A stretch of DNA of 38,344 bases from CAYLLN01 sp036496265 (GTDB lineage Bacteria > Planctomycetota > Planctomycetia > Pirellulales > Pirellulaceae), in the NCBI GenBank assembly GCA_036496265.1, contig DASXLL010000070.1, positions 1-38,344 on the forward strand. The letters are read 5' to 3'. Position numbers and translations under genes: made by a program. Below the pieces are notes generated by a model, which saw only the letters and a program-made list of their open reading frames with translations, was not told the DNA's origin and did no database searches. Shown here piece by piece: positions 8,344 through 15,744 of this stretch. How positions within the stretch are numbered: position 1 is the stretch's first letter; every line of letters starts with the position of its first letter.

Positions 8344-9546
8344 TCACAATTTGGCGAAGGCATCGAGGGCTTGGTCGATGTGGTGGTCTTCGAGGGCGGC
8401 GGAGACTTGGACGCGGAGGCGGGATTGGCCTTTGGGGACGACGGGGAAGCCGAAGCCGATGACGAGGACGCCGAGTTCGAGTAGGCGGTTGCTTTTGGCG
8501 ATGGCCTCGGCTTCGTCGCCGATCATGATGGGGATGATGGCGGTGGGGGAGTCGTGGAGGTGAAAACCGAGCGTGGTTAGGCCGGCGCGGATTTTTCGGA
8601 CATTGGCGTGGAGGCGGGCGACGCGCTCAGGCTCGCGCTCGATGATTTCGATCGCTTTTTTGGCGCTGCAGGCGACGGTGGCGGGGAGGGCGTTGGAGAA
8701 GAGACTCGGACGGGCACGCTGCTGAAGAACTTCAATGGCATCCGCGGAGGCGGCGACGTAGCCGCCGGCGGCGCCGCCGAGCGACTTGCCGAGCGTGCCG
8801 GTGAGCATGTCGATTTGGCCGTGGAGGCCAAAATGTTCAGGAGTGCCGCGGCCGCCACCGCCGCCGACACCATTGCCGAGGACGCCCACGCCATGCGAAT
8901 CATCGACCACCAGCATCGCGCTGTGCTCGCGGCAGAGAGCGACGAGTTCAGGCAGCTTGGCTACGTCGCCTTCCATGCTGAAAACGCCGTCGGTGACGAC
9001 CCAGCGACAGGCTTTGCCGGCATGGGCCTTCAGTTTCGATTCCAGTTCGCCAACGTCGCTGTGCTTATAAACCTCGCGGGGGATTACTTTGCTGACAAGG
9101 CGGATGCTGTCGATGATGCTGGCGTGATTGAGCTCATCGGAGAGGATCACGTCGTCCGGGCCGACAAGCGTAGGGAACAGGGCTTCATTAGCATTCCAGC
9201 AGCTCACATAGGTCAGCGCGGCGGGAGTGCCGGCGAAGCGGGCGATCGTTTCTTCGATTTCGCGATGACAATCGAGCGTGCCGCAGATGAAGCGGACCGA
9301 GGCAGTGCCGGCACCATATTGCTTGAGACCTTCGATGCCGGCCGCGACGACTTCGGGATGATTGGCGAGGCCGAGGTAGTTGTTGGAGCACAGGACGATG
9401 ACTTCGCGTTGCTCACTCTGAGGGCCTTCGATGTGAGCCGTGGGGCCCATCGGGCCGATGAGGCGGTGGAAGTGCTTGAGTTGGCGGGAGTCGGCGAGAG
9501 ATTTTAGTAGGTCGGCGGCGCGGGAGTTGAAAGCTGCGTTCGGCAT
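8344..9546 (-). CDS. kbl: Glycine C-acetyltransferase (2-amino-3-ketobutyrate CoA ligase)
   Basis: Kbl is a PLP enzyme of the alpha-oxoamine synthase family that converts 2-amino-3-ketobutyrate and CoA to glycine and acetyl-CoA, or the reverse. From 9546 the protein is 400 residues, matching the usual 398. CSNNYLGLANHP (53-64), SVRFICGT (83-90), VVDDSHGVG (213-221) and TGTLGKSLGGA (249-259) with Lys254 as the PLP lysine are all present. A poly-Gly insertion (GVGGGGGRG) near 226-234 replaces a short loop. The longer in-frame extension to 9666 adds no family sequence. No threonine dehydrogenase is nearby. Confidence 0.95.
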   Translation of the reverse strand: MPNAAFNSRAADLLKSLADSRQLKHFHRLIGPMGPTAHIEGPQSEQREVIVLCSNNYLGLANHPEVVAAGIEGLKQYGAGTASVRFICGTLDCHREIEETIARFAGTPAALTYVSCWNANEALFPTLVGPDDVILSDELNHASIIDSIRLVSKVIPREVYKHSDVGELESKLKAHAGKACRWVVTDGVFSMEGDVAKLPELVALCREHSAMLVVDDSHGVGVLGNGVGGGGGRGTPEHFGLHGQIDMLTGTLGKSLGGAAGGYVAASADAIEVLQQRARPSLFSNALPATVACSAKKAIEIIEREPERVARLHANVRKIRAGLTTLGFHLHDSPTAIIPIMIGDEAEAIAKSNRLLELGVLVIGFGFPVVPKGQSRLRVQVSAALEDHHIDQALDAFAKL

Positions 9547-9811
9547 GGCGCGGCGCAAGAGTTCGAGGTTATTGGACGTTGATGATTGTGGAGAAATGGG
9601 CTGTGACGCTGAGGGGTTACCACGCCGAATGGTCCGCAGATTAGAGCAATCTGCGCAATTTTTCACAAATACCTAACCGTTATTCGCGGATTCTGCCAGC
9701 GAGGCACCTCTTTCATATTGTTCGATTTCTCCCAATCTACGATAGTGCCGTGCCTTCACTTAGGCCGCGCGAGCCCATTTTTGCTCGCAAGCTGCCGCTC
9801 GAAGAACCGTT

Positions 9812-10708
9812 ATGACTCAAATTCACCCGACGGCGGTCGTTGATCGAGGCGCTGAGCTCGGTCGCAACGTCAGCGTTGGGCCGTTTTGCATTGTCGAAGC
9901 CGGGGCCATTGTCGGCGACGATTGCAAATTGGCAGCCCGAGTCACGATCAAGTCGCGCACGACTATGGGCTGCGATAACCAGATTGGTGAAGGGGCAGTC
10001 ATCGGCGGCACTGCGCAGCATCTTCACAAGCATGAGCCAGGGGGCCTGCTCACGATCGGGAATCGCAATCGCATCCGCGAGAATGTCACCATTCATCGCG
10101 GCTGGGAAAACCACGCGACGACGGTCGTGAAAGATAACAACTTGATCATGGTTAGCTCCCACGTGGGCCACGATTGCCAAGTGGGCAGCGACTGCACGCT
10201 TGTCAATCACGTTTTGCTGGGCGGCTTTGTGCATCTGAACGATAGCGTTTATCTCGGCGGGGCGGTCGCAATTGTCCAACATTGTCGCATTGGCCGTCTG
10301 GCAATGATTGGCGCGCTGACGAAGATCTCGCAGGACGTGCCGCCGTATGTGACGGTTGCCGATTCGGAGGTCGTGGGACTCAATCGAGTGGGATTGCGGC
10401 GGAAAGGTTATACGGCCCAGGACCTGCTGCAGCTAAGGGCGGCGTATCAAGTCATTTATCGGCAGGGATTGCGGTGGGACGAAGTCCTGGTTGCTCTCAA
10501 GTCCGATTTTCTTACCGGCCCCGCGGCCGACTTTCATGCTTTTTTAAGCAGCGGCAAGCGCGGTTTTGTTCAGGAACGGCGGGTGGCCGGAAAAGCGACG
10601 CTCAAGTTCGCGAATGCCCCTGCCGGCAAGCCACAGCCGGACGTTGATGGGAAAGCTCCTATTCCAGCCCGTCCGTCGCCGCTTCATCTATTTCGGCGAG
10701 AGGGATGA
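9812..10708 (+). CDS. lpxA: Acyl-ACP--UDP-N-acetylglucosamine O-acyltransferase
   Basis: LpxA performs the first step of lipid A synthesis in the cytoplasm, moving a 3-hydroxyacyl chain from ACP to UDP-GlcNAc. The 298 residues contain hexapeptide repeats of the left-handed beta helix throughout about 1-190 (IHPTAVVDRGAELG, IGEGAVIGGTAQH, LGGAVAIVQHCRIG). His120 in SSHVGHDCQVG is the expected catalytic base. A helical C-terminal region (about 195-255) follows, then a Pro/Lys-rich tail longer than usual. Its presence argues for an outer membrane containing lipid A-like glycolipid. Confidence 0.94.
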   Translation: MTQIHPTAVVDRGAELGRNVSVGPFCIVEAGAIVGDDCKLAARVTIKSRTTMGCDNQIGEGAVIGGTAQHLHKHEPGGLLTIGNRNRIRENVTIHRGWENHATTVVKDNNLIMVSSHVGHDCQVGSDCTLVNHVLLGGFVHLNDSVYLGGAVAIVQHCRIGRLAMIGALTKISQDVPPYVTVADSEVVGLNRVGLRRKGYTAQDLLQLRAAYQVIYRQGLRWDEVLVALKSDFLTGPAADFHAFLSSGKRGFVQERRVAGKATLKFANAPAGKPQPDVDGKAPIPARPSPLHLFRREG

Positions 10709-10761
10709 TTTCGACCCAGGGCGACGAAATGAATGATCGCCGTTGGTTGCCGGTGCTAATT

Positions 10762-10787
10762 GCTTAGCGCTCGCGCGGACGCTAAGC
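10762..10787. terminator. Inverted repeat between convergent genes
   Basis: GCTTAGCG (10762-10769) and CGCTAAGC (10780-10787) form a perfect 8-bp stem with a 10-nt loop. It lies just after lpxA and overlaps the stop of the leftward TPR gene. On the plus strand it is followed by CTTGCTCTTGTCTTT. The placement between convergent genes suggests a shared terminator, although the U-rich tract is interrupted. Confidence 0.5.
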
Positions 10788-11129
10788 CTTGCTCTTGTCT
10801 TTCACTCGCTGTACCCGATTTCGCACGCGGACCAGTTGGTTCCGCGCCGCGGATAGCACATTTTCCGGTGCTCCTGGCAAGGAGACCACTTCTTCCAGAT
10901 CCTCAATCGCCTGCCCGTCGTTCTTCAGGGATGAATGCGCCAGTGCCCGATTGAACAGCGCCATAGCGCGCAGCGAAGGACTTCCTCCCTTGGCATCTAC
11001 GATTGAATCATACACGGCGATGGCTTCCGCCGGCCGCTTGGCATGGGCGTGATCCATACCAATTTGAAGGCGATTGTCGTCTCGTCCCTGGCGAGAAAAC
11101 CAGTTGCTCAGCCGTTTGAGAATCGACAT
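10782..11129 (-). CDS. Small TPR-like protein
   Basis: A 115-residue protein, almost entirely alpha-helical, with two TPR-like units: LQIGMDHAHAKRPAEAIAVY (21-40), and SLRAMALFNRALAHSSLKN with GQAIEDLEEV after it. A basic start (MSILKRLSNWFSRQGRD) and a basic C-terminus flank the repeats. It probably acts as a protein-binding adaptor. It is convergent with lpxA and has no obvious operon partner. Confidence 0.7.
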   Translation of the reverse strand: MSILKRLSNWFSRQGRDDNRLQIGMDHAHAKRPAEAIAVYDSIVDAKGGSPSLRAMALFNRALAHSSLKNDGQAIEDLEEVVSLPGAPENVLSAARNQLVRVRNRVQRVKDKSKA

Positions 11130-11244
11130 TGAAGGCCGCCTATCGGAATATCCCGGAGTCTAAGGGCGGCCCTGCCGAAACTCAAATGAATTTTCCGCAA
11201 GCATCAGCGACGTTCAGACGAGCTTGAACCGCCAAATCACCGAT

Positions 11245-11493
11245 TCATTCACTGGCGGGCACGCGTCGAAAATACTTTCGAATGCACTGCCAGCCCTTGT
11301 GATTATCCTTAACGCGGCTGATGACGAGGGCCGTCTTGCATTTGCCGCCTAGCGCCTTGACGGCATTGAGGGGTTGACTACGCACGTCGGAAACGACGAG
11401 CGACGTTTCTTCGAGGGTTTCCTCGGTCGCGCCCGCGAGGATGCGACTTTGCGCGTCTGAAAAATTGGCGCTGATAACGATCTCGGCAACCAT
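11245..11493 (-). CDS. Small hypothetical protein downstream of a DEAD-box helicase
   Basis: An 82-residue protein with a beta-strand start (VAEIVISANFSDAQ) and a basic C-terminus (KDNHKGWQCIRKYFRRVPASE). AGGA lies about 8 nt before the ATG. It starts 21 bp after the stop of the helicase gene on the same strand, so the two probably share a transcript. The basic, aromatic tail would suit nucleic-acid binding, but this is inference and no family is recognised. Confidence 0.6.
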   Translation of the reverse strand: MVAEIVISANFSDAQSRILAGATEETLEETSLVVSDVRSQPLNAVKALGGKCKTALVISRVKDNHKGWQCIRKYFRRVPASE

Positions 11494-11514
11494 GACGGAT
11501 TCCTGTCGTGTGAA

Positions 11515-12849
11515 CTAGACGGTCGATAACCGCCTGCTGAACTGTTTCGCGCGGCCGGCCGTTTTACGACTTGATGGACGTGACGTTGATTGCCGTGATG
11601 TCGTTTGCCGTGACTGGCCGAATCGCTTGTGACTGGAATGAGCCTGCCGCCCGTCTGTTCGTGGCCGCTGATGTCTTGTCGAATCAACCGCGTGATTTGT
11701 CGAGGGCAAGGGCTCGCTTGCTTGGGTAAAACTGTGCGCGGCCACAGTCAATCGCTGCCGCGTAAGTCGTTCAATCTCGCGCAGCATGCCTCGTTCCTCA
11801 CGGTCGCAGAAGGTGACGGCGATTCCGGCGGCGCCTGCACGAGCCGTGCGCCCGATGCGATGGACATAGCTCTCGGCGGTCATCGGCAAATCGAAATTGA
11901 TCACGTGCGACACGCCGTCGATATCGAGCCCGCGGGCGGCAATATCAGTGGCAACGAGCACGGGCGGCCGCTGCGACTTGAATTCCGCCAGAGCCCGCTG
12001 GCGCGCGTTCTGGCTTTTATTCCCGTGGATCGCTTCGGCCCGAATGCCAGCCCGGTTGAGCGTGCGAACGAGCTTATCAGCCCCGTGTTTGGTGCGGATG
12101 AAGACGAGCGCCCGCTGCGCCTGCTGCTCGCGGAGGTAATGAGCCAACAACTGAGGCTTATTGCCGCGATCGACGAAATAAATCGATTGTTCGATGCGCT
12201 CGGCGGGCGTCGAGTTTTTCGCGACGCTCACTTCGACTGGATTCTGAAGCCACTGATCGGCCAGCCGCCGAATTTCCGGCGGCATTGTGGCCGAAAAGAG
12301 CAGCGTCTGACGCTGCCGCGGTACGCGCGCGACGATTCGTCGCAGATCGTGGATGAAGCCCATGTCGAGCATCTGGTCGGCTTCGTCCAGAATCAATGTT
12401 TCGACCCGGCTGAGATCGACAAATCCTTGATTCATCAAATCGAGCAGCCGCCCGGGAGTGGCCACTAAGATATCGACACCGCGCTGCAGGGCTTTTACTT
12501 GCGGCTGTTGCCCAACGCCTCCAAAGATCACGGTGTGGCGCAGACCGGTATAGCGACCGTACGTACGGAAGCTTTCAGCAATTTGCGAAGCCAGTTCGCG
12601 GGTGGGGGCCAGCACTAACATTCGGACCGGCCGGCATCGCTCCGTTGGCATGCGCCCGCAGAGCCGCTGCAGCGTCGGCAGGGCAAATGCCGCTGTCTTG
12701 CCAGTTCCCGTTTGCGCCGACCCGAGAACATCGCGGCCGGCCAAAATCGGAGGAATCGCTTCCGTTTGGATCGGAGTCGCGGTGTGATACTGGGCTTCGC
12801 GAACGGCACGCAGCAATGATTCCGACAAATTCAATTCAACAAAACTCAT
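11515..12849 (-). CDS. rhlE: DEAD-box ATP-dependent RNA helicase
   Basis: A 444-residue RNA helicase that unwinds short RNA duplexes, usually in ribosome assembly or RNA decay. Motifs run in order: Q motif (TATPIQTEAIP, 23-33), I (AQTGTGKT, 45-52), Ia (APTRELA, 81-87), II (DEAD, 155-158), III (SAT, 186-188), V (ATDIAARGLD) and VI (HRIGRTARAG). The order and short core match the RhlE group. A low-complexity Ser/Arg/Gln/Thr-rich tail of about 65 residues follows, typical of RNA-binding extensions. The start at 12849 has GGAAGG just upstream; the longer extension to 12981 is rejected. Confidence 0.95.
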   Translation of the reverse strand: MSFVELNLSESLLRAVREAQYHTATPIQTEAIPPILAGRDVLGSAQTGTGKTAAFALPTLQRLCGRMPTERCRPVRMLVLAPTRELASQIAESFRTYGRYTGLRHTVIFGGVGQQPQVKALQRGVDILVATPGRLLDLMNQGFVDLSRVETLILDEADQMLDMGFIHDLRRIVARVPRQRQTLLFSATMPPEIRRLADQWLQNPVEVSVAKNSTPAERIEQSIYFVDRGNKPQLLAHYLREQQAQRALVFIRTKHGADKLVRTLNRAGIRAEAIHGNKSQNARQRALAEFKSQRPPVLVATDIAARGLDIDGVSHVINFDLPMTAESYVHRIGRTARAGAAGIAVTFCDREERGMLREIERLTRQRLTVAAHSFTQASEPLPSTNHAVDSTRHQRPRTDGRQAHSSHKRFGQSRQTTSRQSTSRPSSRKTAGRAKQFSRRLSTV

Positions 12850-13430
12850 GAAACCTTCCCAAAAAACAATTACGAAACGACAGCGCGCTGCCAAAAGCTG
12901 ACGATTACGCGCGACGGAGCTTCCCAGGCCGTGCAGGCGCTTAAGGCCACACTGGGCTTGGAAACGAGCGCCCAGCGACACATTCGCCTAGGCGGCAAGG
13001 AGCAAGAGAATCAATCGCGGTCGAAAGACAGATACTTAAGCGTTCGGAAGAGCTTAAGTGGCTACAGACGAAGCAAATGAACACAGGCGAGGAATTTTTC
13101 CCGCTGGTCTCACGCCTTTTCAGGACGACTAAAGCTTAGCACTCGCAATCGTTGCCACAAGGCCAAATGCGCCACCCGGTGGAATTTCATTCGGAATTAT
13201 CTGAAAAAGGCGCTTAAAGTTCGCGCGCCGAGCATAATTACCGCGCCGTTGCCTGTGAACTCGCGTATAGTTCAGTTACTTCATCTATGCAGGCTGACTC
13301 TTGAGCAGCCTCCTACTCCTTAGCCTATCCTCCATAGTCGAAGACCGGGCGACTGTGTTCTTGCCCGGCTCAGAGACCACCGCGATTCCTTCGTGGCTTG
13401 ATTCTTTTGGGAGGCTGGGAGTCTCCCGTC
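12850..13430. other. Long intergenic region upstream of the helicase gene
   Basis: No convincing gene lies in this 581-bp gap between divergent transcripts. It includes the helicase leader on the minus strand. The only clear structure is an 8-bp inverted repeat at 13034-13059. Frames here are short and have no ribosome-binding sites worth reporting. Confidence 0.6.
13034..13059. promoter_or_regulatory. Inverted repeat in helicase upstream region
   Basis: ACTTAAGC (13034-13041) and GCTTAAGT (13052-13059) form a perfect 8-bp inverted repeat with 10 nt between arms, about 185-210 bp upstream of the leftward helicase start. It could be an operator or a leader hairpin. The position upstream of an RNA helicase, a gene class often controlled by its leader, makes regulation plausible but unproven. 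Confidence 0.35.
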
Positions 13431-13619
13431 GTGAGCGAAAAGAAGCCTGAGGTCGTTTACTCTCCCGCCGCGCGCAGATTCTGTCCGATCTGTGGAAAGG
13501 CAGCTTATTCTCTCTCTGGCGAACATCCGCAGTGCGCGATGTTGCGTACCGACCTGGCCTCCAAAGCCCGGCAAAAAAAGCGAAGCGAACGTCGCCGCGC
13601 TGCCTTGAGTCAGACGTAG
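13431..13619 (+). CDS. Small zinc-ribbon protein
   Basis: A 62-residue basic protein with FCPICGKAAYSLSGEHPQCA, giving a C-x2-C half-knuckle and a later H-x3-C pair that would bind one zinc. I know similar CPICG...HPQCA proteins as a recurrent short planctomycete family, function unknown. The GTG at 13431 is preferred because GGGAG lies 8 nt upstream; an upstream TTG at 13398 has no good site. The Lys/Arg-rich C-terminus suggests nucleic-acid contact. Confidence 0.7.
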   Translation: MSEKKPEVVYSPAARRFCPICGKAAYSLSGEHPQCAMLRTDLASKARQKKRSERRRAALSQT

Positions 13620-13737
13620 TTGAGTCACACTTAGCTCGCACCGGCAAGACGCCGTACCCGCTCTCGCTCTCATGCCAGGCAGCGCCCCACAACTTTCAAC
13701 CGAAAACGACGCCTAGCCGGCCGAGGATCAATTCAAA

Positions 13738-13905
13738 ATGCAGAAGTCATTTCGTTATATTCCCGTGGCAAAAGGCGACGCGCCCAGGAATCCAATCATT
13801 CTCGATGAGCGCCTCGCCTTCTGGGCCTTTTGGAGCATGGCTACAATTGTCGTCGGGATGATCGCGGTTGCAATCTATTGGCTACTAGCGCATCCAGTCG
13901 CATAA
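13738..13905 (+). CDS. Small single-pass membrane protein
   Basis: A 55-residue frame starting MQKSFRYIPVAKGDAPRNP, followed by one hydrophobic segment of about 25 residues (WSMATIVVGMIAVAIYWLL) near residues 31-52 and a short C-terminus HPVA. A positively charged N-terminus before a single helix predicts an inner-membrane protein with its N-terminus in the cytoplasm. No strong Shine-Dalgarno is visible. The function is unknown. Confidence 0.5.
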   Translation: MQKSFRYIPVAKGDAPRNPIILDERLAFWAFWSMATIVVGMIAVAIYWLLAHPVA

Positions 13906-13955
13906 TAGGGACTGAAATCGCTTGGCAAATGTCAACACTTTTGGAAAGGCTCGCA

Positions 13956-14153
13956 ATGGCTGAAGGAACGATAAAGCGTTTGATGGACAAAGGATTTGGC
14001 TTCATCAACACGGGAAAAGAGAAAGACCTGTTTTTTCACTCCTCGAACTTACAAGGCGTCAGCTTCCAAGAGCTGCGCGAGGGGCAGCGGGTTTCTTTCA
14101 CCGAAGGTCAAGGGCCCAAAGGCCCCCAAGCTGAGAATGTAAAGCTTGTGTAA
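13956..14153 (+). CDS. Cold-shock domain protein
   Basis: A 65-residue single-strand nucleic-acid-binding protein of the CspA family, an RNA chaperone. MAEGTIKRLMDKGFGFI holds the first strands with the RNP1 motif KGFGFI, and LFFHSS is RNP2. The C-terminal strand is VSFTEGQGPKGPQAENVKLV. The ATG at 13956 has GGAAAGG upstream; an in-frame extension to 13830 is rejected because it adds no domain sequence. It would act in the cytoplasm on mRNA structure. Confidence 0.93.
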   Translation: MAEGTIKRLMDKGFGFINTGKEKDLFFHSSNLQGVSFQELREGQRVSFTEGQGPKGPQAENVKLV

Positions 14154-14564
14154 TTGCCGACCAGGGCTGCTCAGTATTTCAAAGTAAGTCGGCGAAACCC
14201 TTCGCCGACCAGTGGCTGCCTGGCTGTGTTTTGCGGCGGCGTGGCTCTGTTTTGCGAAGCATAACACGGTCGTCGGCCTCGCGACACTGACGACCTTTGC
14301 GCCGCTTGGCCCTGGCGGTCTCGCCAGCGCCTAATCGAGCGAGGCCGACCCACCAACCAGCCATCCCACATGACTGAGGGCAAGGTCCGCACATCGGGTT
14401 CAGTTCGCCGCACCCAGCAACTGCCAAGCTCGTCCTCCAGAAATCGTGCTCCAGAAATCGTCCCCCGGAAGGACGCACTAATCGCGTTCACGCGGGCCAA
14501 TGGGCAGCCGTCCCGATTGGCTGTAGGCTGCACCGCGATCTAACTACATCAGGGGGCGAAACAC
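14154..14564. other. Non-coding region with short direct repeats
   Basis: I see no supported gene in these 411 bp. CTCCAGAAATCGT is repeated directly at 14435-14447 and 14449-14461. A related pair of TGTTTTGCG motifs lies in the 14228-14258 stretch. Leftward open frames here are rich in Arg, Cys and Trp and look spurious. The region may mark old rearrangement at the edge of the accessory region. Confidence 0.5.
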
Positions 14565-14774
14565 ATGGCCGACACACAAGACGAAATTGATCTTCTGCAA
14601 ATCGAAATTCAAAAAGCAAATGATGCCATCGCCAAGGCCGTCCGCGACCGCCGCGCCATCGGCAAAGACAGCCCCTTATTGGCCGATTTAAATGCCACGA
14701 TCGTCACCGCGCGGGAATCTCTCGCGGCTGTTGAAATCAAGCTGCGAAAGCTCTACGAAAGCAAAGGCGATTGA
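14565..14774 (+). CDS. Small coiled-coil protein
   Basis: A 69-residue protein that is almost entirely amphipathic helix: DEIDLLQIEIQKANDAIAKA, then LLADLNATIVTARESLAAVEIKLRKLYESKGD, with heptad-like leucine and isoleucine spacing. AGGGGGCG lies upstream of the ATG. It probably forms a two-helix coiled coil or dimer. No family is recognised. It is the first gene after a 411-bp gap and may be part of an accessory segment. Confidence 0.6.
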   Translation: MADTQDEIDLLQIEIQKANDAIAKAVRDRRAIGKDSPLLADLNATIVTARESLAAVEIKLRKLYESKGD

Positions 14775-14843
14775 TTGCCCTATCCGAGCCGGTGACGAAC
14801 TGCTAGAAGTTGCTGACCATTCCATTCACTCCAAGGATTTGAC

Positions 14844-15125
14844 GTGTACGAACCCCCGATTCGATCAGCCAAAATGAACGATGTTGAGCGCGGCCAATTT
14901 GTGCGAAAAGCCAAGGCCGACCGCCTCGCCTACGAAGCGGCTGAATTGTTATCGCTCGGTGAAATGACCAAAGCCGCGACTCTCGCTGGCGAAGGCACCA
15001 CACTCGCAGGTCGAGAGCAACTCAGCATCTGGCTGCGGCATTACGCGACCACCAGATTCAAAATCACAACCAAGGCAGTTGATGAATTCTTAAGTGGCGT
15101 TCCTCTCGACAGCGTTGCGCTCTGA
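14844..15125 (+). CDS. Small hypothetical protein
   Basis: A 93-residue, mostly helical protein starting at a GTG (14844) with AAGG about 8 nt upstream. The central part (VRKAKADRLAYEAAELLSLG) is helical and charged. WLRHYATTRFKITTKAVDEF follows, and the end is LSGVPLDSVAL. It lies 69 bp after the coiled-coil gene and is probably co-transcribed with it. No known family is recognised. Confidence 0.6.
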   Translation: MYEPPIRSAKMNDVERGQFVRKAKADRLAYEAAELLSLGEMTKAATLAGEGTTLAGREQLSIWLRHYATTRFKITTKAVDEFLSGVPLDSVAL

Positions 15126-15503
15126 ACACTCGTCTCGTCTGAACACTAGTCGCGCTCTGACCACTTGCGAATACCGGCCCGCGGGCAATCGAGCGCCGCG
15201 GCAACGAGGCCGGAATCAGCGTATCTGCGCCGTTGAGACGCCAGTGGGCCACGAACGGCAATTCTGCATCTGTGAGGTGGGCCGCGGTGTGCAGACGCAG
15301 CGCAACTTCAACTAGCAGTTAACGATGCGGATCAATCCCCGCCTGCCGGTCGCTGCTGCTCGCAATGCCGTTGATCGCCGCTGAGATGAAAGTCGTGCCG
15401 AATATTCCCTATGCTCAGTCGAACCCGAACGGCAGATGTTAGACGCTTATCCGCGCGAGACAGGTGAGCCCTAAAGCAATCTCTTGGCAGGACTTAGTAA
15501 CAG
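15126..15503. other. Non-coding region downstream of tRNA-Phe
   Basis: This 378-bp stretch holds no supported gene. It lies on the 3' side of the leftward tRNA-Phe, where integrative elements most often leave attachment sites, but I found no second copy of the tRNA 3' end in it. Only short frames with poor composition are present. Confidence 0.5.
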
Positions 15504-15576
15504 TGGTCAGGGCCGGGATTGAACCGGCGACACATGGATTTTCAGTCCATTGCTCTACCAACTGAGCTACCTGACC
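15504..15576 (-). tRNA. tRNA-Phe (anticodon GAA)
   Basis: The minus strand folds as a full 73-nt cloverleaf. GGTCAGG pairs with CCTGACC in the acceptor stem. The D arm is GCTC/GAGC. ATGGA and TCCAT enclose the anticodon loop CTGAAAA (anticodon GAA), and GCCGG and CCGGC enclose the T loop TTCAATC. The discriminator base is A and the CCA tail is not encoded. An integrase gene begins 168 bp to the right, on the 5' side of the tRNA. Confidence 0.97.
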
Positions 15577-15604
15577 AAATGCAGTGTTTTGTCTCTCGGG
15601 ATCA

Positions 15605-15660
15605 AGGTGTCAGGCCGATTAATCTAACTGGTTGACACCTGTTTTGACTCCCGATACACT
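15605..15660 (+). promoter_or_regulatory. Sigma-70-type promoter of the integrase, with overlapping inverted repeat
   Basis: TTGACA at 15632-15637 and TACACT at 15655-15660 are separated by 17 bp, an excellent sigma-70-like promoter reading toward the integrase. The -35 box is embedded in TGACACCT (15633-15640), which is the right arm of an 8-bp inverted repeat whose left arm AGGTGTCA is at 15605-15612. A repressor bound to this repeat would cover the -35 box, so autoregulation is possible. Confidence 0.65.
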
Positions 15661-15677
15661 TCTGCACTGCTAAAGCA

Positions 15678-15715
15678 ACACCCGTCGAGATCAGGCGACG
15701 GGTGTCTTTGACACC
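15678..15715 (+). promoter_or_regulatory. Two mutually exclusive hairpins in the integrase leader
   Basis: ACACCCGTCG (15678-15687) pairs perfectly with CGACGGGTGT (15696-15705). GGTGTC (15701-15706) can instead pair with GACACC (15710-15715) across TTT. The two helices share bases, so only one can form at a time. The first is followed by CTTT, a weak terminator-like tail. This arrangement, 30 bp before the GTG of the integrase, looks like attenuation. Confidence 0.45.
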
Positions 15716-15744
15716 ACCAACCGCTCTTACCTGGAGGTGATGCC

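Noticed and set aside
8608..9507. Rightward 299-codon frame
   Set aside because: Antisense to kbl, which has all catalytic motifs; shadow frame.
14179..14478. Leftward 99-codon frame in the junction region
   Set aside because: Cys/Arg/Trp-rich with direct DNA repeats beneath it; no Shine-Dalgarno and no recognised family.
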